Of a stretch of 45,387 nt of DNA, positions 24,837-32,210 are shown one piece after another. A program made the position numbers and the translations under genes. Under the pieces are notes generated by a model. It saw only the letters and a program-made list of their open reading frames with translations. It searched no databases and was not told the DNA's origin. Source of the stretch: Planctomyces sp. SH-PL62 (GTDB taxonomy: Bacteria > Planctomycetota > Planctomycetia > Planctomycetales > Planctomycetaceae); NCBI GenBank assembly GCA_945893075.1, contig CAMDDX010000013.1:1-45387 (forward strand), read 5' to 3'. How positions within the stretch are numbered: position 1 is the stretch's first letter; every line of letters begins with the position of its first letter.

Positions 24837-25636
24837 GCCCCCAGCGCATAGATGTCGGCGCGAATATCAACGTTGTGGCTGTCAACGGCCTGCTCCGGAG
24901 CCATGTAGTCCACGGTCCCGATCTGATCGAACGCCGTCGTCAGCGAGCCGTTGCCATGCTCTTCCTTGCCGACCGCCAGACCGAGATCCAACAGCTTGAC
25001 GTTCCCATCGCGATCCACCAGCAGGTTGCCCGGCTTCACATCGCGATGAACGAAGCCCGCCTTGCGAGCCGCCTCCAATCCGAGCGCCGCCTGCATCGCG
25101 TAGTCCGCCGCTTGCGCCCAGCCGAGCGGCCCGAATTTGTCGACCTGCTCGCCGGTGTCGATTCCCTCGATGTACTCCATGCAAATAAACGGCACACCGT
25201 CCACTTCGTCGAAATCAAACGCTTGAATGATGTTCGGATGGGACAGCGCCGCGACCGCTCGCGCCTCGCGAGCGAACCGCGCGATCGTGTCGTTGCGATT
25301 CTTCGCGAACCGGCCGATCACCTTCAAGGCGACCACGCGATTCATGGTGATCTGCTCGGCGAGATACACCTTCCCCATGCCGCCGCGCCCCAGCAGATCC
25401 AGCAGCTTGTACTTGCCGAGATAAAACCCCTCGGTCGTCCCCGCCATCAACTTCTGCGCTTGATTCAGCGAAATGATCTGACTCTTCACCAACGACCTCG
25501 CGAACCGCTCAGCCGTCAGTTCCCCATCGCACAGCGTCGGCACTTGCCCGTTGATCTTGTCGAACAACGCCGGTCTCAACAGTTGACTGCGGTGCAAAAC
25601 ATCGAGGAACTCATTGACGGTCGTCAGCGCAGGCAT
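24770..25636 (-). CDS. Ser/Thr protein kinase catalytic domain (5' part, frameshifted)
   Basis: From ATG 25636 the protein has a 75-residue N-terminal region common in planctomycete kinases. The kinase core follows: GRGGMGKV (about 83-90), VALKVIG with Lys105, HRDVKPGNLL (197-206), DLGL in place of DFG (217-220), and MAPEQ. After DIYALG the frame turns to CCTRWSLGVCRFPERPPRRSY and stops. Adding one G to the five-G run at 24838-24842 would restore GGVLYALVTGRLPF in the next frame. The intact gene would be a transmembrane kinase with an external LamG domain. Confidence 0.85.
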   Translation of the reverse strand: MPALTTVNEFLDVLHRSQLLRPALFDKINGQVPTLCDGELTAERFARSLVKSQIISLNQAQKLMAGTTEGFYLGKYKLLDLLGRGGMGKVYLAEQITMNRVVALKVIGRFAKNRNDTIARFAREARAVAALSHPNIIQAFDFDEVDGVPFICMEYIEGIDTGEQVDKFGPLGWAQAADYAMQAALGLEAARKAGFVHRDVKPGNLLVDRDGNVKLLDLGLAVGKEEHGNGSLTTAFDQIGTVDYMAPEQAVDSHNVDIRADIYALGACCTRWSLGVCRFPERPPRRSY

Positions 25637-25867
25637 GAGGCGATCCAGTTCACACGCGAAGGCAGAAGGCGTGGCCCTCGGACAGAACGCCCGGATCCCA
25701 AGAGATGGGACGAGAAAAGGCCGAGTAGAACTTAGGCCATGATTCCGCTGCCAAGCGGCATCGCCAGAGCATTTCACGCAAGTCGCTGCGCGACCGTTAC
25801 GACCAGCGCAACCGCGCCGGCCTCTGACATTGTTATCGCCGAAATCGTTGCACCGGCGACCAGAAAT

Positions 25868-25943
25868 GTAGCCCGCTCTCGCCGAGAGCGGACGCGGCGA
25901 GCGAAGCTCGCCGCGCGAACGGCTCTCGGCGAGAGCCGGCTAC
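25868..25943. repeat. GTAG...CTAC paired-palindrome element E11
   Basis: It starts GTAGCCCGCTCTCGCCGAGA and ends CTCTCGGCGAGAGCCGGCTAC in mirrored form, with a third palindrome (CGGCGAGC/GCTCGCCG) in the centre. It lies 25 bases past the DUF1501 stop on the minus strand. The gap 25637-25968 between the kinase start and DUF1501 holds this element and no recognised gene. Confidence 0.85.
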
Positions 25944-25968
25944 ATTGTGGCTTCGCTGCGCTACGCGA

Positions 25969-27198
25969 TTACACGAACTCGACCGGGCGGAACGCGCCGC
26001 CCAAGACCGGTTCGCTGGGGATGTTCAACCAACGGTCGAGCAGCGTCGCATACACCGAACGAAAATCGGTGTGGAACTTGAGGTCGCCGTCGTCGAGATC
26101 AGTCAGGCTCGGATGAGCGCCGATCACGCCCCCTTTGCACTTCGGCGACACGACGAACATCTGCGAGGCCGCTCCGTGATCGGTGCCGAGGCTACCGTTC
26201 TCGGCGACGCGGCGGCCGAACTCGGAGAACGTCGCGACCATGACGCGGTCGGCGAGGCCGTGGCCTTTCAAGTCGCCGACGAACGCGCTGATCGCCGAGG
26301 ACAACTCGGTCAGCAACGTCTGATGCACATTCGCCTGCTGCGAGTGCGTGTCGAAGCCGTCGAGATTCACATAGAACATCCGCGTCCCCATGTCGCCACT
26401 GATGATCTCCGCCACCGTCCGCAGCTTGTTTCCCAGCGCGTTACCAGGATACGCCGTCGCCGGCTTGTAGCTGGCCGAGATCTGCTTGAGCTTCTCCGCG
26501 CTCGACCACGCCGTGCGCGCGGTGCGTCGCAAAAAGTCGAGATCCGAACCAGCTGAGGCATCGCGGCTGGCGATCCGCTCCAACGCTTGCTTGTGAGTCT
26601 TCAACGCCGACTCGTTGCCGGGGCCGAGTTGCAATTGATAACCCTTCACATCGCGAACCGTCGGTACGTTGATCTTCGATGCGACCAACGACAGCGGCAA
26701 CTTGTCCGTCCCGAACGCCAGCCCCGGCACTTTGCCGACATGCTGCTCAACGGTCGAATCGAGTGCTCGGCCGAGCCACCCGCTGCTGACGTCATCCTTC
26801 TCCGGCTTGGCCGACTGCCAGATATCCATCGAGCGGAAATGCGAGCGATCCGGGTTCGGATACCCAACTCCCTGCACGACGCTCAGCCAGCCTTCGTCGA
26901 ACAGTTTTTTGAAGCCGTCCATTGCCGGATGCAGGCCGAGTTCGCCATTCAATTTCAAGACGGCATCTTTGCCGATGCCGACACCGGGACGTGCCTTGTA
27001 GTACTCGGCACGACCAAACGGCACGACCGTGTTCAAGCCATCGTTGCCACCCGCCAGTTGCACGAGCACGAGAATGCGTTCATCCGGCTTCGCTTCCGTA
27101 GCGGCCGCGGCTCGCGCGAGAAAGCTCGGTGGCGTCGCACCCAACGACACGAGACTGGCGGCTCCAAACTGTTTCAAGAATTCGCGGCGAGTGGTCAT
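25969..27198 (-). CDS. DUF1501 family protein with Tat signal
   Basis: The start is ATG 27198 (GGAAGGAAA upstream), giving 409 residues. The Tat-type signal is TTRREFLKQFGAASLVSLGA. The DUF1501 blocks are present: LVLVQLAGGNDGLNTVVPFG, GLHPAMDGFKKLFDEGWLSV, VQGVGYPNPDRSHFRSMDIW, FYVNLDGFDTHSQQ and MVATFSEFGRRVAENGSLGTDHG. It belongs to the alkaline-phosphatase-like superfamily of exported proteins, often paired with DUF1800, as here. No reaction is known for the pair. Confidence 0.92.
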   Translation of the reverse strand: MTTRREFLKQFGAASLVSLGATPPSFLARAAAATEAKPDERILVLVQLAGGNDGLNTVVPFGRAEYYKARPGVGIGKDAVLKLNGELGLHPAMDGFKKLFDEGWLSVVQGVGYPNPDRSHFRSMDIWQSAKPEKDDVSSGWLGRALDSTVEQHVGKVPGLAFGTDKLPLSLVASKINVPTVRDVKGYQLQLGPGNESALKTHKQALERIASRDASAGSDLDFLRRTARTAWSSAEKLKQISASYKPATAYPGNALGNKLRTVAEIISGDMGTRMFYVNLDGFDTHSQQANVHQTLLTELSSAISAFVGDLKGHGLADRVMVATFSEFGRRVAENGSLGTDHGAASQMFVVSPKCKGGVIGAHPSLTDLDDGDLKFHTDFRSVYATLLDRWLNIPSEPVLGGAFRPVEFV

Positions 27199-27209
27199 GG
27201 CATTTCCTT

Positions 27210-27283
27210 CCGTACCGCGACCGTGAGGGAGCGGCCTGCGGCGAGCGATCGAACCGGGCCACTCCCTCACGGTCGCGGTACGG
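27210..27283. repeat. Inverted repeat E12 between DUF1800 and DUF1501
   Basis: Perfect 22-base arms (27210-27231 and 27262-27283), with core CCGTACCGCGACCGTGAGG, flank a 30-base loop. It begins 8 bases past the DUF1800 stop and ends just before the DUF1501 ribosome-binding site. In the shared transcript it could form a hairpin separating the two cistrons. Confidence 0.85.
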
Positions 27284-27291
27284 CATCGAAT

Positions 27292-28590
27292 TCACGTCAA
27301 CTGATACTCCGGCATCTGCATCACGAACTGAGCCAACGAGCGGAGTCGAGTCTCTGCATCGCCGGTTTGATTCTTCGCGAACTGTCGCAACTCGGCGACG
27401 GCTTCCGGGCCGACGTCGCGAGCCAGCAGCAACTCGACGAAATAGTTCACATCGTCTTCGACTCGCAAGCCCGCGAACGAAATCGAACCGAGTTGATTCG
27501 ACTTCAAGAGCGCGGTCGCAAAGTTGGCTCGCTGAATCAACGTCGTTGAGCTGATCCACAGCCGGCCGCCGTCCCAGCCTTTGACCGTTGGTGGCTCGAA
27601 GATGTCCTGACCGAGTTCCGCCGATAACCGCGCGAGGCTTTGCAGATTCGGCTTGGCCTTCAACTGTCGCACGGCTCCGAGCAACAACTCAATCGGCGAC
27701 TTGATGATCGACTGCCGAGCTGGCTCGCTGAAAAACAGTCGCGATGCGAACAACTCACGCAGGATTGGCCGCCACTCGAAATTGTGCTGCCGGATACGAG
27801 CGGCCAGCGCGTCGATGTGCTCCTTCGACGGCGACGGCTCGACGAATTGCCGAAGTAGTTTGAACGCCAGGAAGCGCGGGCAGGCGGGATGTTCGAGACA
27901 CAACTCGACAACGTCACCGCCATCGAAGTTGCCACGCTTGGTGAAGACAACTTTCTCGCCGGTGTCGTGTTGAATCGCGTTGAACCAAAACTCGCCGTCG
28001 CGAACATGCCAGCCGGTGAAGGCTCGCGCGGCTTCTTGAATGTCGTGCTCCGAATAGTTGCCGACGCCCAGACTGAAGAGTTCCATCACCTCGCGTGCGA
28101 AGTTCTCGTTCGGATGCCGCTTGCGATTCGAGTTGCTGTCGAGCCACACGAGCATCGCGACATCCTTGGCGATCCCATGCAGCACGGGCCGAAAGCTGCC
28201 GAGCGATTCACGCCGCAACAGATCATTCTGAGCGGCCATCAGCGGCACCGAATCGACCTTCGCATTCGAGGTCGCGAAATGGTTGTGCCACAGCAGCGTC
28301 AGCTTCTCGATCAGCGGATTCGCCGATGCGACCATCCGGTGCAACCACCAGGTCTTCAGGTCTGCGATGTTTCCACTGTCAAACGCCGCTTGCCTCAGTA
28401 GAGCGTCCGACTTCGTGAATTCAGCGGACTCCTGTGGCGGACTCAGCAGCCGGTCGAGAGTCTTGTCGAGTCCGTCCTTTGTGACCTGCTGAATCTCATC
28501 GGTGGAAGCTCCGAAGCCCGTTCGCCAGAGCAGATGAGTCGCTTCGCGCCGCGACCATTCGCCGTCAGTCCGCTGCATCTCGTTCGCCAT
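27292..28590 (-). CDS. DUF1800 family protein
   Basis: The 432-residue protein follows the DUF1800 order: ATHLLWRTGFGASTDEIQQV at the N-terminus, WWLHRMVASANPLIEKLTLL with WHNHFATS, then NENFAREVMELFSLGVGNYS, DIQEAARAFTGWHVRDGEF, and KGWDGGRLWISSTTLIQRAN near the C-terminus. No signal peptide is evident. It lies directly upstream of the DUF1501 gene in the usual two-gene unit found across Planctomycetota and other phyla. The function is unknown. Confidence 0.92.
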   Translation of the reverse strand: MANEMQRTDGEWSRREATHLLWRTGFGASTDEIQQVTKDGLDKTLDRLLSPPQESAEFTKSDALLRQAAFDSGNIADLKTWWLHRMVASANPLIEKLTLLWHNHFATSNAKVDSVPLMAAQNDLLRRESLGSFRPVLHGIAKDVAMLVWLDSNSNRKRHPNENFAREVMELFSLGVGNYSEHDIQEAARAFTGWHVRDGEFWFNAIQHDTGEKVVFTKRGNFDGGDVVELCLEHPACPRFLAFKLLRQFVEPSPSKEHIDALAARIRQHNFEWRPILRELFASRLFFSEPARQSIIKSPIELLLGAVRQLKAKPNLQSLARLSAELGQDIFEPPTVKGWDGGRLWISSTTLIQRANFATALLKSNQLGSISFAGLRVEDDVNYFVELLLARDVGPEAVAELRQFAKNQTGDAETRLRSLAQFVMQMPEYQLT

Positions 28591-28653
28591 GAGTCCGCCT
28601 CCACCATGTGACGCGATCCATACCGGCCGAACCTGCGATCGGTTTCATCTGCT

Positions 28654-28754
28654 CGGCTGAAGGCTGTGAGCTGATGGCTGTCGGCCGTCATTACAACTTG
28701 TCAGCCTGAGTTTGTGATAACAGCCGACAGCCATCAGCTCACAGCCTTCAGCCG
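28654..28754. repeat. Inverted repeat E13
   Basis: Perfect 32-base arms (28654-28685 and 28723-28754), including GAAGGCTGTGAGCTGATGGC, surround a 37-base loop. It starts 4 bases past the stop of the minus-strand oxidoreductase and occupies most of the gap to the DUF1800 gene. It is the longest perfect stem in the window. Confidence 0.88.
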
Positions 28755-28758
28755 GCCC

Positions 28759-30186
28759 TTACGTTGCGGTCGAACCAGAAGTCAGGAACTTATCGACGTC
28801 GTTGGAGACGATCACACCGTAATTCACGGCTCCCAGCCAGCCGGACATGATGATGCCGACGCTGCCAGCGTGAAACAGGCCGGCGACTTGTTCCGGCAAT
28901 TCTTTGCTGACCTTCAGGCCCTCCCACTTGGTGCCGAAAGCCGCTCCGTTCCAGTGCCGGGTGTAATGCTCGAAGGTCCGTGGTGTTGAGGCTTCGTAAT
29001 GCTCGACCTTATCACGGATGCCGTGGACGTATTGTTCGAGACAATCGAGGGTCGTTTCGCAAAGCTCTTTCTTGGCGGCTTCGTACTCAGCCTCGGGGAG
29101 CTCCGCCCAGTCCTTGAAGTTTGCGTTCGTGGACGAGACCACGACGTAGCGGTCGCAACCCGGCCGAGTGGAGGGGTAATAGAACGAGAACGTGCGGCTG
29201 CTGACCTTCTTGCTGAGCATCGCGTCGATGTCGAAGCCTTGGTGCTCGGAATGAAACAGCAGGTCACCGCAGTAGTCGAAGCCGACGCCCGGCTTGAGCG
29301 CGATGTAGACTTGGCAACTGCTGTTGTTGAGCCGCACTGCCTTCGCTTCTTCGACGAAAGCGGGGTCGAAATGCTGCTCGCCGACAAGCTGCAAGATCGT
29401 GGACTTGATGTTCGAGTTCGACACGACACAGCGGCAGCCGATTCGTTTGCCGTTCACTACCACGCCGGTGACGCGGCGTTGCTCGTCGACTTCGATCTTC
29501 TCAACCAGCGCGCGGATGCGCAGATCGACGCCGTTCTTTTCCAGCTCGTCCTTCATCTGATTCACGAGCTTGTCGGTCCCTCCCTCGAAGGTGAAGACCC
29601 CTTTGCTCATGAAGTTGGAAAAGACGATGCCGTAGGAGACGGCCGGGTCTTCCAGCGTGCTGCCGTTGGCGTAAGTGATCGGCTCCATCAGCAGACGGAT
29701 GACGTCGCTGCGGCCGGGGAAGAACTCGTCGAAGAGTTGCCGGGTCGTTTTGGACTCGGCATCGAAGTGATTCATCGCCCGCGCGGTGTCGAAGAATTTT
29801 TGGACCGTCTCGGCGGGGACGTTGAACTTCTCGATCAGGAGCTTGGTGAAATCCTCGCGGTTGAACGTCGTCGTCAGCGAGAACTGTGGGTTCTCGAAGC
29901 GAATCCCCTTGAGCTGCACGATGCTGTCGGCAATTTCCTGAGTCCAATACTTCCGGCAGGACTTGATCATGCCGATCGGAAACCCGTGCAGCGAGATATC
30001 GAAGATGTGCCCACCGGCCCGCTTGAACCAGGTGGCCATGCCGCCGAGCTGGTAATGATGCTCCAGCAGCAGCACGGAATGACCGGCGCGAGCCAGAATG
30101 TTGGCGGAGGTCAGCCCAGCCAAACCGCTACCGATGACGATGACGTCGTAGTGGTCTCGCGTGTCTTTGAGGAAATCCTTGGCCAT
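28759..30186 (-). CDS. FAD-dependent oxidoreductase, phytoene desaturase/CrtISO-like
   Basis: The 475-residue protein starts at [20 protein letters not shown]. The dinucleotide fold [20 protein letters not shown] and [13 protein letters not shown] bind FAD. A C-terminal block [20 protein letters not shown] is the second FAD-contact motif of the carotenoid desaturase/isomerase superfamily. Internal [20 protein letters not shown] and [12 protein letters not shown] are also family-typical. Members desaturate or isomerise polyenes or reduce retinol-type substrates. No carotenoid genes are adjacent, so the substrate is open. A longer frame to 30243 reads through a small inverted repeat. Confidence 0.88.
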   Translation of the reverse strand: MAKDFLKDTRDHYDVIVIGSGLAGLTSANILARAGHSVLLLEHHYQLGGMATWFKRAGGHIFDISLHGFPIGMIKSCRKYWTQEIADSIVQLKGIRFENPQFSLTTTFNREDFTKLLIEKFNVPAETVQKFFDTARAMNHFDAESKTTRQLFDEFFPGRSDVIRLLMEPITYANGSTLEDPAVSYGIVFSNFMSKGVFTFEGGTDKLVNQMKDELEKNGVDLRIRALVEKIEVDEQRRVTGVVVNGKRIGCRCVVSNSNIKSTILQLVGEQHFDPAFVEEAKAVRLNNSSCQVYIALKPGVGFDYCGDLLFHSEHQGFDIDAMLSKKVSSRTFSFYYPSTRPGCDRYVVVSSTNANFKDWAELPEAEYEAAKKELCETTLDCLEQYVHGIRDKVEHYEASTPRTFEHYTRHWNGAAFGTKWEGLKVSKELPEQVAGLFHAGSVGIIMSGWLGAVNYGVIVSNDVDKFLTSGSTAT

Positions 30187-30218
30187 TGTTCTGCTCACCG
30201 CCCACCTTGGAAACAAAC

Positions 30219-30241
30219 GCAGCCCGGTTGAGCCGGGCTGC
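30219..30241. repeat. Short hairpin E14 upstream of oxidoreductase gene
   Basis: The arms GCAGCCCGG and CCGGGCTGC enclose the 5-base loop TTGAG. It lies 33 bases before the oxidoreductase ATG, probably within its leader on the minus strand. Confidence 0.6.
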
Positions 30242-30324
30242 ATCAGGGGCGGCAGTTTAAGGTTTGTGGCCGATGCTGCCAGCGTCGGCTTGGACGCTGG
30301 CAGAGTCCGCCGCGATGACGAAGA

Positions 30325-30777
30325 CTATTGCATCACCGAGCACCAACAGTACCGGCCGTTGAGGACCATGTAACCGAAACCAACCTCGGTACCGCTCAGC
30401 ATGTTGCCGTGGTGAGCCGGCGACCAAATCCAGCCATTGGTCGCGTCTTCAGGAGTGGTGACTCCCATGAAGATGTTCTCGCGGTACGGCAATCCGCTGT
30501 GCGACATCCAGCCGGTTTCGGCCATCCAGACGGCGTGTTTCTGAGCTGCGAGACACATCACCGGGTTCAGTTTCGAGGGGGACAAGCCAACTCGTGCCCG
30601 CTCTTGGTTGTGCAATTCCAGCAGGCGGAGAATGGTCGGATGTTTGACCAACCACTCCAGGTTTTGCGAATTCTTTTCGACCCGCTCAGACATTTCGGCG
30701 GACCGAGTTCCAGTGGCGACGACTCCTGTCACAGCGAGGGTCAAGGCGACAATCAACAACTTCCGATTCAGACTCAT
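30325..30777 (-). CDS. Secreted CAP-domain (SCP/PR-1-like) protein
   Basis: The 150-residue protein has a signal peptide (LLIVALTLAVTGVVATGTRS) and a compact CAP domain: LRLLELHNQERARVGLSPSK, MCLAAQKHAVWMAETGWMSH, YRENIFMG and WSPAHHGNMLSGTEVGFGYM. The two His and the Glu that form the CAP pocket (H in the LELHN region or SH, E in REN, H in AHHGN) appear to be present. CAP proteins are extracellular; their bacterial roles range from lipid binding to peptidase-like activity. It is smaller than most, lacking any added domain. Confidence 0.88.
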   Translation of the reverse strand: MSLNRKLLIVALTLAVTGVVATGTRSAEMSERVEKNSQNLEWLVKHPTILRLLELHNQERARVGLSPSKLNPVMCLAAQKHAVWMAETGWMSHSGLPYRENIFMGVTTPEDATNGWIWSPAHHGNMLSGTEVGFGYMVLNGRYCWCSVMQ

Positions 30778-30906
30778 GGCAAAACTCTTCCTAGAAACCA
30801 GGTAACGTGCGCAGTCTGTGACGGTGACCCACTCCTGCGAAGGAGCGGATGGTTGCGGACGCCAACCGTCAGTTCAAGCAACCGAGGCGAAATCGAAGGA
30901 GCTCCA

Positions 30907-31602
30907 ATGCGGCTGTCGATTGTGATTCCGACGCTCAATGAGGCCGCTGGAATTGAGCAAAACATACAACGTGCATTGGCTTTACAGCCGATCGAAGTCG
31001 TCGTGTCCGACGGTCAAAGCACGGACGGAACCGGCGATCTGGCCCGATCGGCCGGGGCGACGGTCGTGACCTGTGAGTGCGGCCGAGGGAGGCAACTCAA
31101 CGCTGGGGCGCGAGCGGCAACGGGCGACGTGCTCCTGTTCCTGCACGCCGATTGTTGGCTGGAATCTCAGGCGACCGAGCAAATCGAGGCCGCTCTGCGG
31201 GACGAAACCGTGATGGGCGGAGCGTTCCAGCAACGGATCGAAGACGAGCGACCGGTCTTCAGATGGCTGGAATCCGGCAACTCGGCCCGAGTTCGTTGGC
31301 GGCGGACGCCGTACGGCGATCAGGGGATTTTCGTCCGACGTTCGGCGTTTGAGTCCACCGGTGGGTTTGCCGAGGTGCGGCTGATGGAAGACGTGCTCCT
31401 GATGCGGGAATTTCGCCGCCGAGGTTGGCGAATCGAACTCTTGCCCGGCCCGATCCATGTGGACCCGCGGCGTTGGCTGAAACAGGGAGTTCTTCGGCAA
31501 ACGCTCCGCAATTGGACGTTGCTTGCCGGTCTGAAGCTGGGCATTTCGCCTGATCGGCTAGCGGGGTATTACGCGCCGAACTCGGTTGTTCCGGAGCGTT
31601 GA
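30907..31602 (+). CDS. Family 2 glycosyltransferase (TIGR04283 type)
   Basis: ATG 30907 follows GAAGGAG by 4 bases. The 231-residue GT-A enzyme has SIVIPTLNEAAGIEQNIQRA, the nucleotide-binding VVVSDGQSTDGTGDLARSAG, a DxD-like LFLHADCWL, a YGDQGIFVRRSAFE block and LMEDVLLMREFRRRGW. This matches the rSAM/selenodomain-associated transferase 2 group. The partner transferase 1 usually found next to it is not present. It would transfer a sugar or similar group from a nucleotide donor; the acceptor is unknown. The frame is open upstream to 30328 but that part is antisense to the CAP gene. Confidence 0.9.
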   Translation: MRLSIVIPTLNEAAGIEQNIQRALALQPIEVVVSDGQSTDGTGDLARSAGATVVTCECGRGRQLNAGARAATGDVLLFLHADCWLESQATEQIEAALRDETVMGGAFQQRIEDERPVFRWLESGNSARVRWRRTPYGDQGIFVRRSAFESTGGFAEVRLMEDVLLMREFRRRGWRIELLPGPIHVDPRRWLKQGVLRQTLRNWTLLAGLKLGISPDRLAGYYAPNSVVPER

Positions 31603-31627
31603 GGGCCTAGAATCCCGCTCCCGTTTC

Positions 31628-31681
31628 GTAGAGCAGGCGGCCCGCCTGCTTTCCGAAAAGCAGGCGGCCCGCCTGCTCTAC
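31628..31681. repeat. GTAG...CTAC paired-palindrome element E15
   Basis: The element reads GTAGAGCAGGCGGCCCGCCT and mirrors to AGGCGGCCCGCCTGCTCTAC. Each half is a palindrome (GCAGGCGG/CCGCCTGC). It sits between the glycosyltransferase stop (25 bases upstream) and the Feo operon, ending only 5 bases before the likely ribosome-binding site of the first FeoA. Confidence 0.86.
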
Positions 31682-31696
31682 GGTCGGAGCTTTGTC

Positions 31697-31933
31697 TTGG
31701 AAAACATCGTCCCGTTGGACCTGATGGCGGCTGGCGAAGTTGGCCATGTGGTCCAAGTCGATGGGTCGCCAGACGTCGTTCACCGGCTGGCCGAGATGGG
31801 GCTGCGAGAGCAAGTTCGGGTCATGATGGTCCAGCCGGGCAGGCCCTGTATCGTCGCCGTGGGAGATCATCGTCTCAGCTTGCGAATGGACGACGAGGCC
31901 GAGATTTTGGTGGCTTTGTCGGTCATCCCGTGA
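31697..31933 (+). CDS. feoA: FeoA-domain protein 1
   Basis: The TTG start at 31697 has GGAG 8 bases upstream and gives 78 residues; an internal ATG at 31724 would give 69. The SH3-like FeoA fold is shown by LMAAGEVGHVVQVDGSPDVV, HRLAEMGLREQVRVMMVQPG and CIVAVGDHRLSLRMDDEAEI. FeoA supports FeoB-dependent Fe(II) uptake at the cytoplasmic side. Its stop overlaps the next feoA by 4 bases (GTGA). The upstream extension of the open frame would translate a palindromic element and is rejected. Confidence 0.85.
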   Translation: MENIVPLDLMAAGEVGHVVQVDGSPDVVHRLAEMGLREQVRVMMVQPGRPCIVAVGDHRLSLRMDDEAEILVALSVIP

Positions 31934-32178
31934 CATCAGAAAGAATTCCGTTGCCTCAGACGCTCGATCAACTCCCCGAAGGCCAAGCCGCGACGATCCT
32001 CGATGTCGAAGGGGACGATGCCGTGGCCGTGCGGTTGCTGGAAATGGGCCTGACCGACGGCGAGATGATCCGGTCGCTCGGTGCCGCGCCGCTGGGTGAT
32101 CCGCTGGAATTTGAAGTCCGAGGCTACCGTCTCTCCCTCCGCATTGTTGAAGCCCGCCGAGTCATGATCCGTTCGTAG
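31930..32178 (+). CDS. feoA: FeoA-domain protein 2
   Basis: This 82-residue protein has the FeoA core LPEGQAATILDVEGDDAVAV, RLLEMGLTDGEMIRSLGAAP and FEVRGYRLSLRIVEARRVMI. It is a second, divergent FeoA encoded in tandem with the first, with a GTG start overlapping the previous stop. The two could form hetero-oligomers or bind FeoB at distinct sites. It is 32 bases upstream of feoB. Confidence 0.88.
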   Translation: MTSERIPLPQTLDQLPEGQAATILDVEGDDAVAVRLLEMGLTDGEMIRSLGAAPLGDPLEFEVRGYRLSLRIVEARRVMIRS

Positions 32179-32210
32179 TCCCGCCTCCTTCTTTCCGAAT
32201 TCCGTCTTCC

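Noticed and set aside
24836..24844. Programmed frameshifting in the kinase gene
   Set aside because: A run of five G alone, with no classical slippery heptamer or clear downstream stem, is weak; decay or an assembly error explains it more simply.
28999..30231. 410-codon plus-strand open frame opposite the FAD oxidoreductase
   Set aside because: It is a mirror of a clear FAD-binding protein and the composition is typical of an antisense shadow.
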